Origin: Nocardia sp.
Lineage (GTDB): Bacteria > Actinomycetota > Actinomycetes > Mycobacteriales > Mycobacteriaceae
Length of the DNA stretch: 64,000 bases
Direction: 5' to 3'
NCBI RefSeq assembly: GCF_025465275.1
Contig: NZ_JAODNK010000022.1
Span: 1-64,000, forward strand
Of this stretch, positions 43,589-52,135 are shown piece after piece; position 1 is the stretch's first letter, and every line of letters begins with the position of its first letter. A program made the position numbers and the translations under genes. The notes beneath the pieces were generated by a model. The model was not told where the DNA came from, made no database searches, and saw nothing but the letters and a program-made list of their open reading frames with translations.

Positions 43589-44863
43589 ATGAAGGGATAC
43601 GAGTTGGCGACCACGACTGCGCCGCTGGGCCAAGACTTCCGCCGCATGTGGGTCGCGGGCACCACCAGCTCCTTCGGCACCGCGGTCTCGACGCTGGCCC
43701 TGCCCCTGGTCGCGGTTTCGACCTTGCACGCCTCCACGTTTCAGGTCGGCCTGCTGGATGCGGCCGGCACCGTCGCGTGGCTGGCCATCGGCCTGCAGGC
43801 GGGCGTCTGGGTCGAAGGGCTGCGTCGGCGTCCGCTGCTGATCGGCTGCGATCTCATCAGAGCCGTACTGCTGCTGTCGATTCCGCTTGCGGCCGTCGGC
43901 GGGGTGCTGTCGCTGGCGCAGCTGATCGTGGTGGCACTCGGAATGGGCATGATCGCCGTCGTCTACGGCGTCGCCCGGCAGACCTACCTGCCGTTCCTGG
44001 TGAGCCGGGAGCAGCTCGTCGCCGCGAACGGCCGCAGCGATTCGGCGCAGACCGCGGCGTCCGCCGGCGGGCAGTTGCTCGGCGGCGTGCTGGTCACCGC
44101 GATCGGCGCGGCGACCGCGGTACTGATCGACGTCGGCAGCTATCTGGTCTCGGCATGGCTCATGGCCCGCATCGGTGTCCGCGAACCCGCACCGGAACAG
44201 GCCGGCAAGCGCGGCGTAACCTGGGATCGGCTGACCGCGGGACTGCGATATGTATTGCGCGATCCGGTGATTCGACCGCTCACCTTCACGGTCGCCGCGG
44301 TCAATGCGGCGGGTGCTGCGCTCAGTGCGCTGCTGGTGCCGTATCTGGTGCACGACGTCGGCGCCTCCGCGACCGTCATAGGCTTGATCATGGCGCTGTC
44401 GTACGTGGGTGGTTTCCTCGGCGCCACCGTCAGCGGACGGCTGGTGCGGGTCGCCGGGCCGGTGACCACCCTGTTCGCGGTGGTGATCATCACCCCGCTG
44501 TTCGAGCTGCTGGTGCCGGTGACCACCGGACCGCTCGCGACGGCCCTCGTCTCCCTGGGCCTTACGGTCGGCTGCGCCGGTGGGTCGGTGCTCAGCATCG
44601 TGACCCGCAGCCATCGGCAGGCATCGGTTCCTCGGGAATTTCTGGCCAGGGTGTCCGGAAGCATCCGGTTCATCACCTGGGGAGTGCTGCCGATCGGTGC
44701 ACTCGCGGGCGGTGCGCTGGGCACGGTGCTGGGGAACCGTCCCGCGCTGTGGGTGGTGTGTGGCGTGGCCCTGGCGGGCGGGCTGCCGCTGGGGCTCGCG
44801 CTCGCTGCTCGCGGTCGCGGTTTTCTCGCCGAGCTGCGCGGCCCGTCCGAGGAGGCTCGATGA
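43589..44863 (+). CDS. MFS exporter (EntS/tetracycline-exporter-like)
   Basis: 424-residue major facilitator with twelve predicted helices. The N-terminal FRRMWVAGTTSSFGTAVSTLALPLVAV and the middle domain style match the proton-coupled exporters often placed in antibiotic and siderophore clusters. It follows the twin precursors and their hairpin, and precedes the asparagine synthetase fusion by 42 bases, so it probably exports the product or gives self-protection. ATG 43589 lacks a perfect Shine-Dalgarno (GAAGGG overlaps it). Confidence 0.85.
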   Translation: MKGYELATTTAPLGQDFRRMWVAGTTSSFGTAVSTLALPLVAVSTLHASTFQVGLLDAAGTVAWLAIGLQAGVWVEGLRRRPLLIGCDLIRAVLLLSIPLAAVGGVLSLAQLIVVALGMGMIAVVYGVARQTYLPFLVSREQLVAANGRSDSAQTAASAGGQLLGGVLVTAIGAATAVLIDVGSYLVSAWLMARIGVREPAPEQAGKRGVTWDRLTAGLRYVLRDPVIRPLTFTVAAVNAAGAALSALLVPYLVHDVGASATVIGLIMALSYVGGFLGATVSGRLVRVAGPVTTLFAVVIITPLFELLVPVTTGPLATALVSLGLTVGCAGGSVLSIVTRSHRQASVPREFLARVSGSIRFITWGVLPIGALAGGALGTVLGNRPALWVVCGVALAGGLPLGLALAARGRGFLAELRGPSEEAR

Positions 44864-44905
44864 CCGCGGATCGAAATACGTTGACAGACAACACGGGAGA
44901 GAGAC

Positions 44906-47152
44906 ATGTGCGGCTTGGCAGGCATGGCGGCCATCGGCGGTGTGCTCGGCGAACAGGTGAATCCACTACTGGAGAGCATGGGCCACGCGATCGCGCACCG
45001 GGGACCGGACGGCGCGAACATATTGCTAGAGGGGCCGGTGGGGCTGGTCTTCCGGCGGCTCTCGCTGGTCGGGCCGGAGAACGGTGATCAGCCGCTGCAC
45101 AGTGCGGACGGCAATGTCTCGCTGATCGCCAATGGTGAGGTCTACAACCATCGCGACCTGGAGGCAGGGATGCCGGGGCTGCGGCTGCGCACCCGCTCGG
45201 ACTGCGAAATTCTTGCCAATCTGTATGCGCGCGACGAACTTCGCTTCCTCGGCGAGGTGGCCGGGATGTTCGCGCTGGTGCTGTGGGACCGTCGCCGCAA
45301 TCGGCTGATCCTGGCCCGCGACCGGTTCGGTATCAAACCCCTGTATTACGCCCGCCTGGCCGATTCCGTGGTGTTCGCCTCGGAGATCAAGGCGCTGTTC
45401 GAGCATCCGGACTGCCCGCGTGAACTCGATTGGACTGCGGCCCTGCGGGATTTGGCACCGGCCTCCCCGTCCAATCCGGTCACGTCGTGGTTCCGTGGCA
45501 TCGAGGTCGTTCCGGCGGGCACCATCATCACCATCGATCTCGGCACCGGTGTGGAGTCTCGGACAACCTACTGGGAGTTCCCGGACTTCGGCGGCGCCGA
45601 CTTCGACGATCGGTCCGACGCCGAACTCGGCGCGGCCTACCTCGATCTGCTCACCGCCTCGGTCGCCGACTGCGCCTCGGCCGACACCGAGCTGGGCCTC
45701 ATGCTCAGTGGCGGCATCGATTCGGCCTCCGTGGCCGCGCTCACCGCCGCCGCCGGGCACAATGTGCACACCTTCACTGCGCTCACCGGTAGTACCTACG
45801 CCAGTGGCGATGCGGAGTTCAGTGCCCGCGTCGCAGCGGACTTCGGCATGCCGAACCATCAGGTGATCTTCGAAGCCGACCGGGTTCCGGGCGTGCAGGA
45901 GTGGCTGCATCTGTTGTGGCTGCAGGAAACACCCCTGTGTGGGCCGGAGCAATACTTCAAGCACAGCCTCTACGCCTATGCCAAGCAGGTGCGCCCGGAA
46001 TTGCGGGGCATGATGCTCGGGCAGGCCAGTGACGAGTTCAACGGCGGCTATTCGGCGGGTATCTCGCTCGGCACCGACTGGGCCGGATTCGAGGCGGCCA
46101 CCGCCGATCTGGCGAGAACCGCTGCGCTGAGCCGCAATTCGGGAATGGCGGCGTGGTGTTCGATCACCGGTCTCGGGCCGCTGCTGGCGGACGAGCTGAT
46201 CTACGGCGCGACCCCGCCCGCGGATCCGTATGCGGCCTATGTCGCGGGGCGGTATCCGGCTATCCAGCAGTACAACTGCTGGCACGAGGACCGATCCGCG
46301 GCAGGACACGGCGTGGAGGCGCGGGTGCCCTTCCTCGATCATCGGATTATCGAGCTGATGGCCACGGTCCCGCGGCCGCGACGCGCGAAACTGCTGTGGG
46401 ACAAGCGGATTCTGCGTGACGCCATGCGGGGGATCGTGCCGGAAGCCGTGGTCGAGCGGCCCAAGGCCTCGTTCTACATGCAGGACCAGCCCGGCTTCGC
46501 CTACCGGATGGTGGTGCGCATGCTGGCCCAGGACGGCGGTGCGCTCCTGGAACGGGCGCTGGCCGCGCCGGGCGCGCAGGGCGTGCTCGACCCCACCGGC
46601 CTGCGCACCGCGATCACCCGGCTCGGTACGGTCGCCGAACCGCAGGCGGTGGAACATGTGCTGGTACTGGCGAATCTCGGCCTGCTCGACTCGATGGCCC
46701 GCGATCTGCCCGTCCGGCCGGTGGATCGACCCCGATACGAGGTCACCGGTACGCAGGTCACCGATTGGGATATCGAGGGCAAGGCGCTGGGGGCGGCGGT
46801 CCGGCGGGTGCCCGCGCCCGACCACGCGGACCGTATCGAATTGGGCGCGGACACGCTGCTCGTCTCACCGCTCGGCGATCCCGGAGTGATTCTGGTGTCG
46901 GTCTCGGGGACTTTCGAATACGTCATCGATGTGGCGGAGGATCCGGGCTGGCACGCATTCTTGACGGCGATAGACGGAAGTCGCACGCTCGGTGAGGTTT
47001 TGGCGCATGCGGGGACGACCTTCACCGCGGTGGAGGAGCCGCTGCGCTATGCCTTCGACGAAGGCCTGATCGTGGCGGTGCCTGTCCCGCTCGTGGGACC
47101 GGAAGCGGGGGAGCGGTTCAGTCCGAGCGAAGCCGCCGCGGTGGGCGTCTGA
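44906..47152 (+). CDS. Asparagine synthetase-like amide ligase fused to a PqqD-like domain
   Basis: 748-residue protein. Residues 1-200 are a class II glutaminase with the nucleophile Cys2 (MCGLAG), AHRGPDG and IANGEVYNH. Residues about 230-600 are the ATP-pyrophosphatase domain, with the PP loop SGGIDS at 268-273 and HGVEARVPFLDH. This matches AsnB and lasso cyclases, but lasso cyclases usually lack an active glutaminase. The last 90 residues (from about 655: RIELGADTLLVSPLG... LTAIDGSRTLGEVLAHAG) resemble a PqqD leader-binding domain, which would deliver the peptide. It could amidate or cyclise the precursor. Confidence 0.85.
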   Translation: MCGLAGMAAIGGVLGEQVNPLLESMGHAIAHRGPDGANILLEGPVGLVFRRLSLVGPENGDQPLHSADGNVSLIANGEVYNHRDLEAGMPGLRLRTRSDCEILANLYARDELRFLGEVAGMFALVLWDRRRNRLILARDRFGIKPLYYARLADSVVFASEIKALFEHPDCPRELDWTAALRDLAPASPSNPVTSWFRGIEVVPAGTIITIDLGTGVESRTTYWEFPDFGGADFDDRSDAELGAAYLDLLTASVADCASADTELGLMLSGGIDSASVAALTAAAGHNVHTFTALTGSTYASGDAEFSARVAADFGMPNHQVIFEADRVPGVQEWLHLLWLQETPLCGPEQYFKHSLYAYAKQVRPELRGMMLGQASDEFNGGYSAGISLGTDWAGFEAATADLARTAALSRNSGMAAWCSITGLGPLLADELIYGATPPADPYAAYVAGRYPAIQQYNCWHEDRSAAGHGVEARVPFLDHRIIELMATVPRPRRAKLLWDKRILRDAMRGIVPEAVVERPKASFYMQDQPGFAYRMVVRMLAQDGGALLERALAAPGAQGVLDPTGLRTAITRLGTVAEPQAVEHVLVLANLGLLDSMARDLPVRPVDRPRYEVTGTQVTDWDIEGKALGAAVRRVPAPDHADRIELGADTLLVSPLGDPGVILVSVSGTFEYVIDVAEDPGWHAFLTAIDGSRTLGEVLAHAGTTFTAVEEPLRYAFDEGLIVAVPVPLVGPEAGERFSPSEAAAVGV

Positions 47153-47931
47153 TGTCCGGCCTGTCTAATCGGCTGCCGTCGGCCCTCACTCTGCACGACC
47201 TGATGCCGCCGGACCCGAAGGCCGTGCTGCTGGTCGGATCGCATGCCCGCGGCTGGGCCCACGAGAGCAGTGATGTGGATGTGATCGTGGTTGTCGAACA
47301 ACCGATTTCGGATCCGCGGGCCGGCGGCATCGAGGTGGCGCTGCAGCCGGAGCGGGTGCAGGCCGTCGCCACCTACGCCGACGATGCCCGGCTGGAGGTC
47401 AAGTACTGGCTGACCGGCCAGATCGACCAGGTGCTGGACAAAGTCTCCTGGGATGCCTTCGAGCACAGCGACACCCTCAACGACCAGCTCGACGAGCAGT
47501 CGAAGATCATGCTCGACCACATGATGACCTGTGTGCCGCTCGCGGGCGAGCCGTGGGTGCAGGCACTGCGGGAACGCATCCGCGACTCCGCGTTTCGCGC
47601 GTTTCTGGTGGACGCGGCGCTGAACCGCTGCGACGACAAGGCCGAGTCGGCGCTGGGCATGCTCGCCTCGGGAGACCCGCACAGCGCGGTGCTTGCGGCG
47701 CGTGAGGCCTTCGGTTTCGCGATCGACGCGCTGCTGCTGGGCCAGGGCGAGTTCAATCTGCATCGCAAGTGGCGGGCACGCCGCTTCCGCGAGCTGGCGC
47801 CCGGATCGATGAGTTACGCGCAGTACTGGGAGTGGGAGACGATGCGCGGCCTCGATCCCGAGGCCCCCGAACGATGGGTCGAGGCGATCGTCCGGCTGTG
47901 CAAGAACGTCTGGCTCGATATCGATGTCTAG
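47152..47931 (+). CDS. Pol-beta-type nucleotidyltransferase
   Basis: 259-residue protein of the minimal nucleotidyltransferase superfamily. LLVGSHARGWAHESSDVDVIVVVE near residue 25 gives the GS motif and the DxD metal site, and the C-terminal helical region (LAAREAFGFAIDALLLGQGEFNLHRKW) resembles the substrate-binding helices of aminoglycoside or kanamycin nucleotidyltransferases. It overlaps the AsnB-like gene by one base. It would transfer an NMP from an NTP to the peptide or another acceptor, a third nucleotidyltransferase in the cluster. Confidence 0.82.
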   Translation: MSGLSNRLPSALTLHDLMPPDPKAVLLVGSHARGWAHESSDVDVIVVVEQPISDPRAGGIEVALQPERVQAVATYADDARLEVKYWLTGQIDQVLDKVSWDAFEHSDTLNDQLDEQSKIMLDHMMTCVPLAGEPWVQALRERIRDSAFRAFLVDAALNRCDDKAESALGMLASGDPHSAVLAAREAFGFAIDALLLGQGEFNLHRKWRARRFRELAPGSMSYAQYWEWETMRGLDPEAPERWVEAIVRLCKNVWLDIDV

Positions 47932-47938
47932 GAGTGCC

Positions 47939-48223
47939 ATGGGCTGGAATGCCGAGTCGATTCCTGTGCGCAGGCTCGATATTCGGGTGCGCAGCATTCG
48001 CGGCAGTCTCCTGGTGGTCAATCACGAGCATCAGATGATCGAACTGGCCGACGTCGGCGCACTGCTGTTCCGGTCGGCGGACGGTAAGCGGACGATCGGC
48101 GAGCTGGCCGGCCTGCTGGTCGCCGAGTTCGGCATAGACGTCGAATCCGCGCTGGCCGACACGGTGGAATTCATGGCCGATCTGGCGGCGACCGCCTTCA
48201 TCGAGCAGTACGGGGAAGCCTGA
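47939..48223 (+). CDS. PqqD-like RiPP recognition element
   Basis: 94-residue protein with the PqqD winged-helix pattern: RGSLLVVNHEHQMIELADVGALLFRSADGKRTIGELAGLLVAEFGIDVESALADTVEFMADLAATAFIE. Such domains bind RiPP leader peptides and present them to the tailoring enzymes. The ATG at 47939 has a TAGGAG box. It overlaps the next gene by one base. Its presence is strong support for ribosomal peptide modification; the KYxKP leaders of the twin peptides are its likely ligands. Confidence 0.87.
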   Translation: MGWNAESIPVRRLDIRVRSIRGSLLVVNHEHQMIELADVGALLFRSADGKRTIGELAGLLVAEFGIDVESALADTVEFMADLAATAFIEQYGEA

Positions 48224-49161
48224 TGGACCTGCCGCAGTACCGGAGTAGTTTCCGGCAGTGGGAGACGCGCAGTACCGTCCGCAACGCACCGCGGCGGGAA
48301 CCCGGTCCGCTCGAGGCCGTGGACAGCTTTTTCTTTCCCCCGGAACTGTTTCCGGTGCTGTCGGCGCCCGCGCTCGGCGATCTGGGCGACCGGATTCGGC
48401 AGCAGGCGCTGCTGCACGCGCTCTATCAGTACCTGCACTTCACGACGGTGCTGGAGCAGCAGGCCGTCTTGCCGGTCACCTCGCTGATCTCGCTGGGCCG
48501 GGCGGGGGTGGTGCTGCCCGCAGAGATGCGCGCCGACGCTTTCAAGATCACCACGGACGAGGCCTGGCACGCCCAGTTCGCCTACGACTTCGTGCGGGAT
48601 CTGGAGTCGGTGACCGGCGTGCCGTCCGATGCGCTGGTCGAGCCGCGTTTCGTACAGGCCGTCGCGCGGCTGCGCGAGGAGGTCGAGCCGGGCCGGCGGC
48701 GGCTGGCCGATCTGTTGTTCACCACGGTCAGTGAAACCCTTGTCTCCCAACTGCTCACCGATATTCCGCGGGACTCGCGGCTCCCGCGTCCGGTGCGCGA
48801 TGTGGTTGCCGATCATGCCATGGACGAGGGCCGCCACCAGACGTATTTCAAGCGGTTCCTGCGTGAGCTGTGGGTGCAGCTCGATGCGGCCGAGCGCCGA
48901 TTCGCCGGCCCGCTGATCCCCCGGCTCGTGGAGGCATTCCTCGCCCCTGATCTGCTGTCGGTCGAGGCGATACTGCTGTGCTCCGGTGTGCCGTCGGCGC
49001 TCGCCGAAGACGCGCTCGATCAAACGTTCTCGACCGGGCGGACGGCCGGAGCGCTGGCCGCGGCCGCGCGGGTGACGGTGCGCTCGTTCACCGAGGTGGG
49101 TGCGCTGGAGGATCCGGGCACCCACGCCGCGTTCGCCTCCTCCGGGCTGGTGAGTGGATAA
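48223..49161 (+). CDS. Diiron oxygenase-like protein (AurF/ferritin-like)
   Basis: 312-residue all-helical protein. TTDEAWHAQFAYDF near residue 105 and VADHAMDEGRHQTYFKRFL near residue 195 carry two ExxH-type metal pairs, as in AurF-type N-oxygenases and related diiron enzymes. It would hydroxylate or oxidise a peptide side chain, an amine or a nucleotide. It follows the PqqD-like gene directly and ends the plus-strand unit, facing the minus-strand kinase genes with 35 bases between. Confidence 0.78.
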   Translation: MDLPQYRSSFRQWETRSTVRNAPRREPGPLEAVDSFFFPPELFPVLSAPALGDLGDRIRQQALLHALYQYLHFTTVLEQQAVLPVTSLISLGRAGVVLPAEMRADAFKITTDEAWHAQFAYDFVRDLESVTGVPSDALVEPRFVQAVARLREEVEPGRRRLADLLFTTVSETLVSQLLTDIPRDSRLPRPVRDVVADHAMDEGRHQTYFKRFLRELWVQLDAAERRFAGPLIPRLVEAFLAPDLLSVEAILLCSGVPSALAEDALDQTFSTGRTAGALAAAARVTVRSFTEVGALEDPGTHAAFASSGLVSG

Positions 49162-49196
49162 TGCTGTCGCACAGCGCTATCCACTCCGCCGAGTGG

Positions 49197-49856
49197 CTAA
49201 CGATCCAGTAGATCCAGGAACGATTGCACGTGATCCTCCCGGACGAAACCTTCGGTGTCCGCGAGTTCCCGGTACATCCGCAGTTGCTCACCGCAGAACC
49301 AAGTGAAGGCGTCCAGCTCGACGTCGTCCGCGTCCAGCCGATCCGGGAATCGGCGGTCGTAGAGGTCGCGTCCGACGCCGAACCAGCCGCCGCCCTTGCG
49401 GGTTCGCAGAAAGCGGTCGGTAATCGTCTCCATGCCGGGGTCCAGGAAGAGCGTGAGATCCGGCCGGGGAAATACCGCCGTGATCTGCCGCAGCAGCTCC
49501 TCGGGTACCCCGCGCAGGAGTCCGCGGATCCAGCCCGAATAGACATAGCGGTCGTAGACGACGATCTCACCGGCCTGCAAGGCGGGGAGCGCGACCGCCT
49601 CGAAGGTGAGCCGCAGGTCCGCGATGAACAGCAGTGTCGAGGTCAAACCGCTCAACTCGCTGCGCCTGGTCAATTCGGCTGTCACCGGTGCGAGTTCGGC
49701 ATGCGAATTCCACTTCACCCGGCGCACCGGGCGCGGGGATTTCTCGGCCAGTTGCTGCCCGAGTGTGGTCTTACCGGACCGCGAAACACCCTCCAGGACA
49801 ACGAGCAGCCCGGGGGTGGACTGCCCGGTGAAAGGCAGTATCGGCTCAGACGACAT
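49197..49856 (-). CDS. Thymidylate kinase-like nucleoside monophosphate kinase
   Basis: 219-residue P-loop kinase. LLVVLEGVSRSGKTTLGQQL is the Walker A loop of Tmk-type kinases, FIADLRLTFEAVALPALQAGEIVVYDRYVYSG holds the DRY motif, and a lid-like region RKGGGWFGVGRDLYDRRFPDR follows. ATG 49856 is chosen by homology; it overlaps the end of the HprK-like gene upstream by 11 bases. It would turn a pyrimidine monophosphate made by the cluster into the diphosphate, feeding the nucleotidyltransferases. Confidence 0.82.
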   Translation of the reverse strand: MSSEPILPFTGQSTPGLLVVLEGVSRSGKTTLGQQLAEKSPRPVRRVKWNSHAELAPVTAELTRRSELSGLTSTLLFIADLRLTFEAVALPALQAGEIVVYDRYVYSGWIRGLLRGVPEELLRQITAVFPRPDLTLFLDPGMETITDRFLRTRKGGGWFGVGRDLYDRRFPDRLDADDVELDAFTWFCGEQLRMYRELADTEGFVREDHVQSFLDLLDR

Positions 49857-50916
49857 CGGCGGGCCCACTCGCGGGCGGCGGGCCGACATGCTCGGCGAGC
49901 ACCGCGGCATTGCGCCGATGATCGGGACACCATTGGAACTGGATCGCCGCCGCGCCCGCGATGGCGCGTTCGACGAGGCGGGCCGTCGCGTCCACGAGGT
50001 CGGCGAACGGCTGCTGCGGCCCGAGTGCCCATTTGAGGAAGTAGTCGACATTCTGCAGCAGGCGGGTGGCCGCTTCGTCGGCATCCATCGGCCGCACCCG
50101 GGGATGGTCGAGGTCCAGTGCCGCTTCCGGGAACACCAGGTGCCGCAACGGGGTGCGCAGGCGCAGCTCATCACGACTGGAGATCTGCTCCCAGCCGAGG
50201 CGCTGCTTGCTGCCGGCCTCGTACCAGTACAGCTCGCTGGGTCCCATGCCCTCGGGAATCGTTGTGGGAGCGGTGATCCCGAACTCCGGGACATGTGCGG
50301 CGAACCACTGCTGGGTGCCGGTTCCCATGGGCAGGGCCTGCGGCATGCCGCCCACCTCGACCTCGCCGTCCGCCCCTGGAAGCAGCAGGGTGATGTCATT
50401 GCTGAGGTAGCTGTAGCCCGCCGAGACCATGGCCAGCACGAGCGAGGTCTTTCCCGCCATCTTCTCGCCGGCGAAGATCACCCCGCCGTCGCGGGCGCGC
50501 ACGGCACTCGCGTGCACATTGGCCGCGCCGCGGCGCCGGTGCAGTCCGATCACGCTGGCGGTGGTGTACGGGCGTATCTCCCGCAGATACGCGGCGCGGG
50601 TGGTCACGTTCGGGCCGCGCACTTCGACGGTGCCGGGGCCCACCACGATCGTGTCGCCGAGCAGGCCCGCGATGGCGCCGGGAATCAGCGGGGCGTCGTC
50701 CTCCTCGACGACCGTCACCCGCAATTCCGCGGTGCAATTTCGACCGACCTGCGAGCAGTCGGAAGCGGTGCGCACGGCAGCATCGTCCGGTTGCGCGAAC
50801 ATGCCGTAGTCGTACATCAGCGCTGCTCGTGTCTGGGCTCCTGGCGCGTCGATATGCACGGTGATTCCGTGCATATCGAGACGCACGATTTCGGTGGCTA
50901 CCTCGGACTCAGTCAT
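49846..50916 (-). CDS. HPr kinase-like protein, probable peptide kinase
   Basis: 356-residue protein with the HPr kinase/phosphorylase C-terminal domain: VHASAVRARDGGVIFAGEKMAGKTSLVLAMVSAGYSYLSNDITLLL. The P-loop (GEKMAGKTS) and the downstream Asp are kept. Homologues in lasso peptide clusters phosphorylate a serine at the peptide C-terminus, and nucleotidyltransferase-like partners extend the phosphate. It forms a two-gene minus-strand operon with the Tmk-like kinase, divergent from the pyrD unit. All this agrees with phosphorylation of the twin peptides, which are rich in serine. Confidence 0.82.
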   Translation of the reverse strand: MTESEVATEIVRLDMHGITVHIDAPGAQTRAALMYDYGMFAQPDDAAVRTASDCSQVGRNCTAELRVTVVEEDDAPLIPGAIAGLLGDTIVVGPGTVEVRGPNVTTRAAYLREIRPYTTASVIGLHRRRGAANVHASAVRARDGGVIFAGEKMAGKTSLVLAMVSAGYSYLSNDITLLLPGADGEVEVGGMPQALPMGTGTQQWFAAHVPEFGITAPTTIPEGMGPSELYWYEAGSKQRLGWEQISSRDELRLRTPLRHLVFPEAALDLDHPRVRPMDADEAATRLLQNVDYFLKWALGPQQPFADLVDATARLVERAIAGAAAIQFQWCPDHRRNAAVLAEHVGPPPASGPADVV

Positions 50917-51178
50917 TGCGCGAATCTATCCTTTTCCGGTGTTCGCGGAAACCGGCAAATGCGATTCCGAGCTGAATTCCGAAACGCGGGCGGGCATTTT
51001 CGCGAGGCCGAAACCGCAGCTGGAAAATGCTGCTGACGTGCGCTGAAGCCTTGACAGGGGGTGGTCTTATCGCCCAATCTCGTGATCTCACATGTCGGGT
51101 GAAAGGCATCCATCACATGGAAATTTCAGAAACGTGGCGCCGAATTTCTACCCGGCGGAAAGATGAGCAGGTATTTCC
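50917..51178. promoter_or_regulatory. Divergent regulatory region between HprK-like and pyrD units
   Basis: The 262 bases hold a small open frame at 51117, and TTGACA at 51051-51056 as a possible -35 box facing pyrD, with no convincing -10 partner (CAATCT at 51075 is the nearest). TTTCC-GGTGTTCGC-GGAAA at about 50936-50954 is an inverted repeat close to the HprK-like start and recalls the TTTCC/GGAAA boxes elsewhere in the cluster. Confidence 0.4.
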
Positions 51179-51182
51179 GTGA
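51117..51182 (+). CDS. Small peptide coupled to pyrD (21 aa), possible leader or fourth precursor
   Basis: A 21-codon frame beginning MEISETWRRIS and ending in VFP. Its TGA at 51180-51182 overlaps the GTG start of pyrD (GTGA), the mark of translational coupling, and a GAAAGG box lies 10 bases before the ATG. It is charged, without Cys. It may be a true small peptide, a regulatory leader peptide or chance; no homologue is recognised. Confidence 0.4.
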   Translation: MEISETWRRISTRRKDEQVFP

Positions 51183-52102
51183 CTGTAATCGAATCACCGG
51201 TCGATATGCGGGTCCGAATCGGTGAGCTGTCGCTGGCCAATCCGGTCATGCCCGCCTCCGGATGTTTCGGCCCGGAACTGGGTGCGATCACGGCGGCGGA
51301 CCGGCTCGGCGCGGTTGTCACCAAGACGATCTTCGCCGGCATCCGCTCGGGGAATCCGGCGCACCGGCTGGCGGAGACGCCGCACGGCATGCTGAACTCC
51401 GTCGGCATCCCCAGTCCGGGTGTCGCGCGGTTCCGTGGTGAGGTGCTGCCGCGGTATCAGGCGTTCGGGGTGCCGGTGATCGTCAGCGTGGGCGGGCTGT
51501 CGGTCCAGGAGTACTTCGAGGTGATGGACGAGCTGGCCGGAGCGGAATTCGCCGCCGTCGAGGTCAATGTGTCATGCCCCAATCTGGAGGCCGGCGGCCT
51601 GGAGATCGGCGTCGACCCGCACCTCATCGAGCAGGTGACCCGCGGTGTGGTGGCGCGGACCGAGCGGCCGGTGATCGTCAAACTGACCCCGAATGTCAGC
51701 GCCATCGGAACCCTCGCCCGGGCCGCCGAAGCAGGCGGTGCGGCGGCGGTCACCGTGGCGAACACCTTCACCGCCATGGCCGTCGATCACCTGACCCGGC
51801 GACCGGTGCTCGGCAACAATGTGGGCGGCCTATCCGGGCCCGCCATCAAACCGCTTGCGCTGCGGCTGGTCTGGGAGACCGCGCGGCACGTCTCGGTCCC
51901 CGTGATCGGGTGCGGCGGCGTATCCACGGCCGCGGATGCGGCGGAGTTCCTGCTTGCCGGTGCGACCGCCGTGCAGGTCGGCACCGCGAGTTTCGCCCGC
52001 CCCGACGCCATGCTCACCATCCTCGACGGTCTGCGGGACGTGGCGCGAGCCCAGTCCGTCGATTCGATTCGCACTCTCACCGGAGCGCTGCGCCTCAATT
52101 AG
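51179..52102 (+). CDS. pyrD: Dihydroorotate dehydrogenase, class 1B catalytic subunit
   Basis: 307-residue FMN enzyme that oxidises dihydroorotate to orotate. ELSLANPVMPASGCFG opens the barrel; VEVNVSCPNLEAGG contains the cysteine base of class 1 enzymes (class 2 has serine); IVKLTPNVSAIGTLARAAEAGGAAAVTVANT and IGCGGVSTAADAAEFLLAGATAVQVGTA bind FMN. Most Corynebacteriales use the membrane-bound class 2 enzyme as housekeeping PyrD, so a class 1B enzyme here points to a cluster-specific copy. A PyrK partner is encoded at 53362. Confidence 0.9.
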   Translation: MTVIESPVDMRVRIGELSLANPVMPASGCFGPELGAITAADRLGAVVTKTIFAGIRSGNPAHRLAETPHGMLNSVGIPSPGVARFRGEVLPRYQAFGVPVIVSVGGLSVQEYFEVMDELAGAEFAAVEVNVSCPNLEAGGLEIGVDPHLIEQVTRGVVARTERPVIVKLTPNVSAIGTLARAAEAGGAAAVTVANTFTAMAVDHLTRRPVLGNNVGGLSGPAIKPLALRLVWETARHVSVPVIGCGGVSTAADAAEFLLAGATAVQVGTASFARPDAMLTILDGLRDVARAQSVDSIRTLTGALRLN

Positions 52103-52135
52103 GTGGCGGCAGCACAGATTACGCAGGAGATAGAC

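Noticed and set aside
45026-46825. 599-codon open frame on the minus strand
   Set aside because: Antisense to the asparagine synthetase fusion, whose motifs are complete; the product is low-complexity and Arg/Gly/His-rich.
43321-48223. Classification as a standard lasso peptide cluster
   Set aside because: YxxP leaders, an AsnB homologue and PqqD fit, but no B2 transglutaminase-like peptidase is encoded, the AsnB keeps an active glutaminase Cys, and the peptides are very short.
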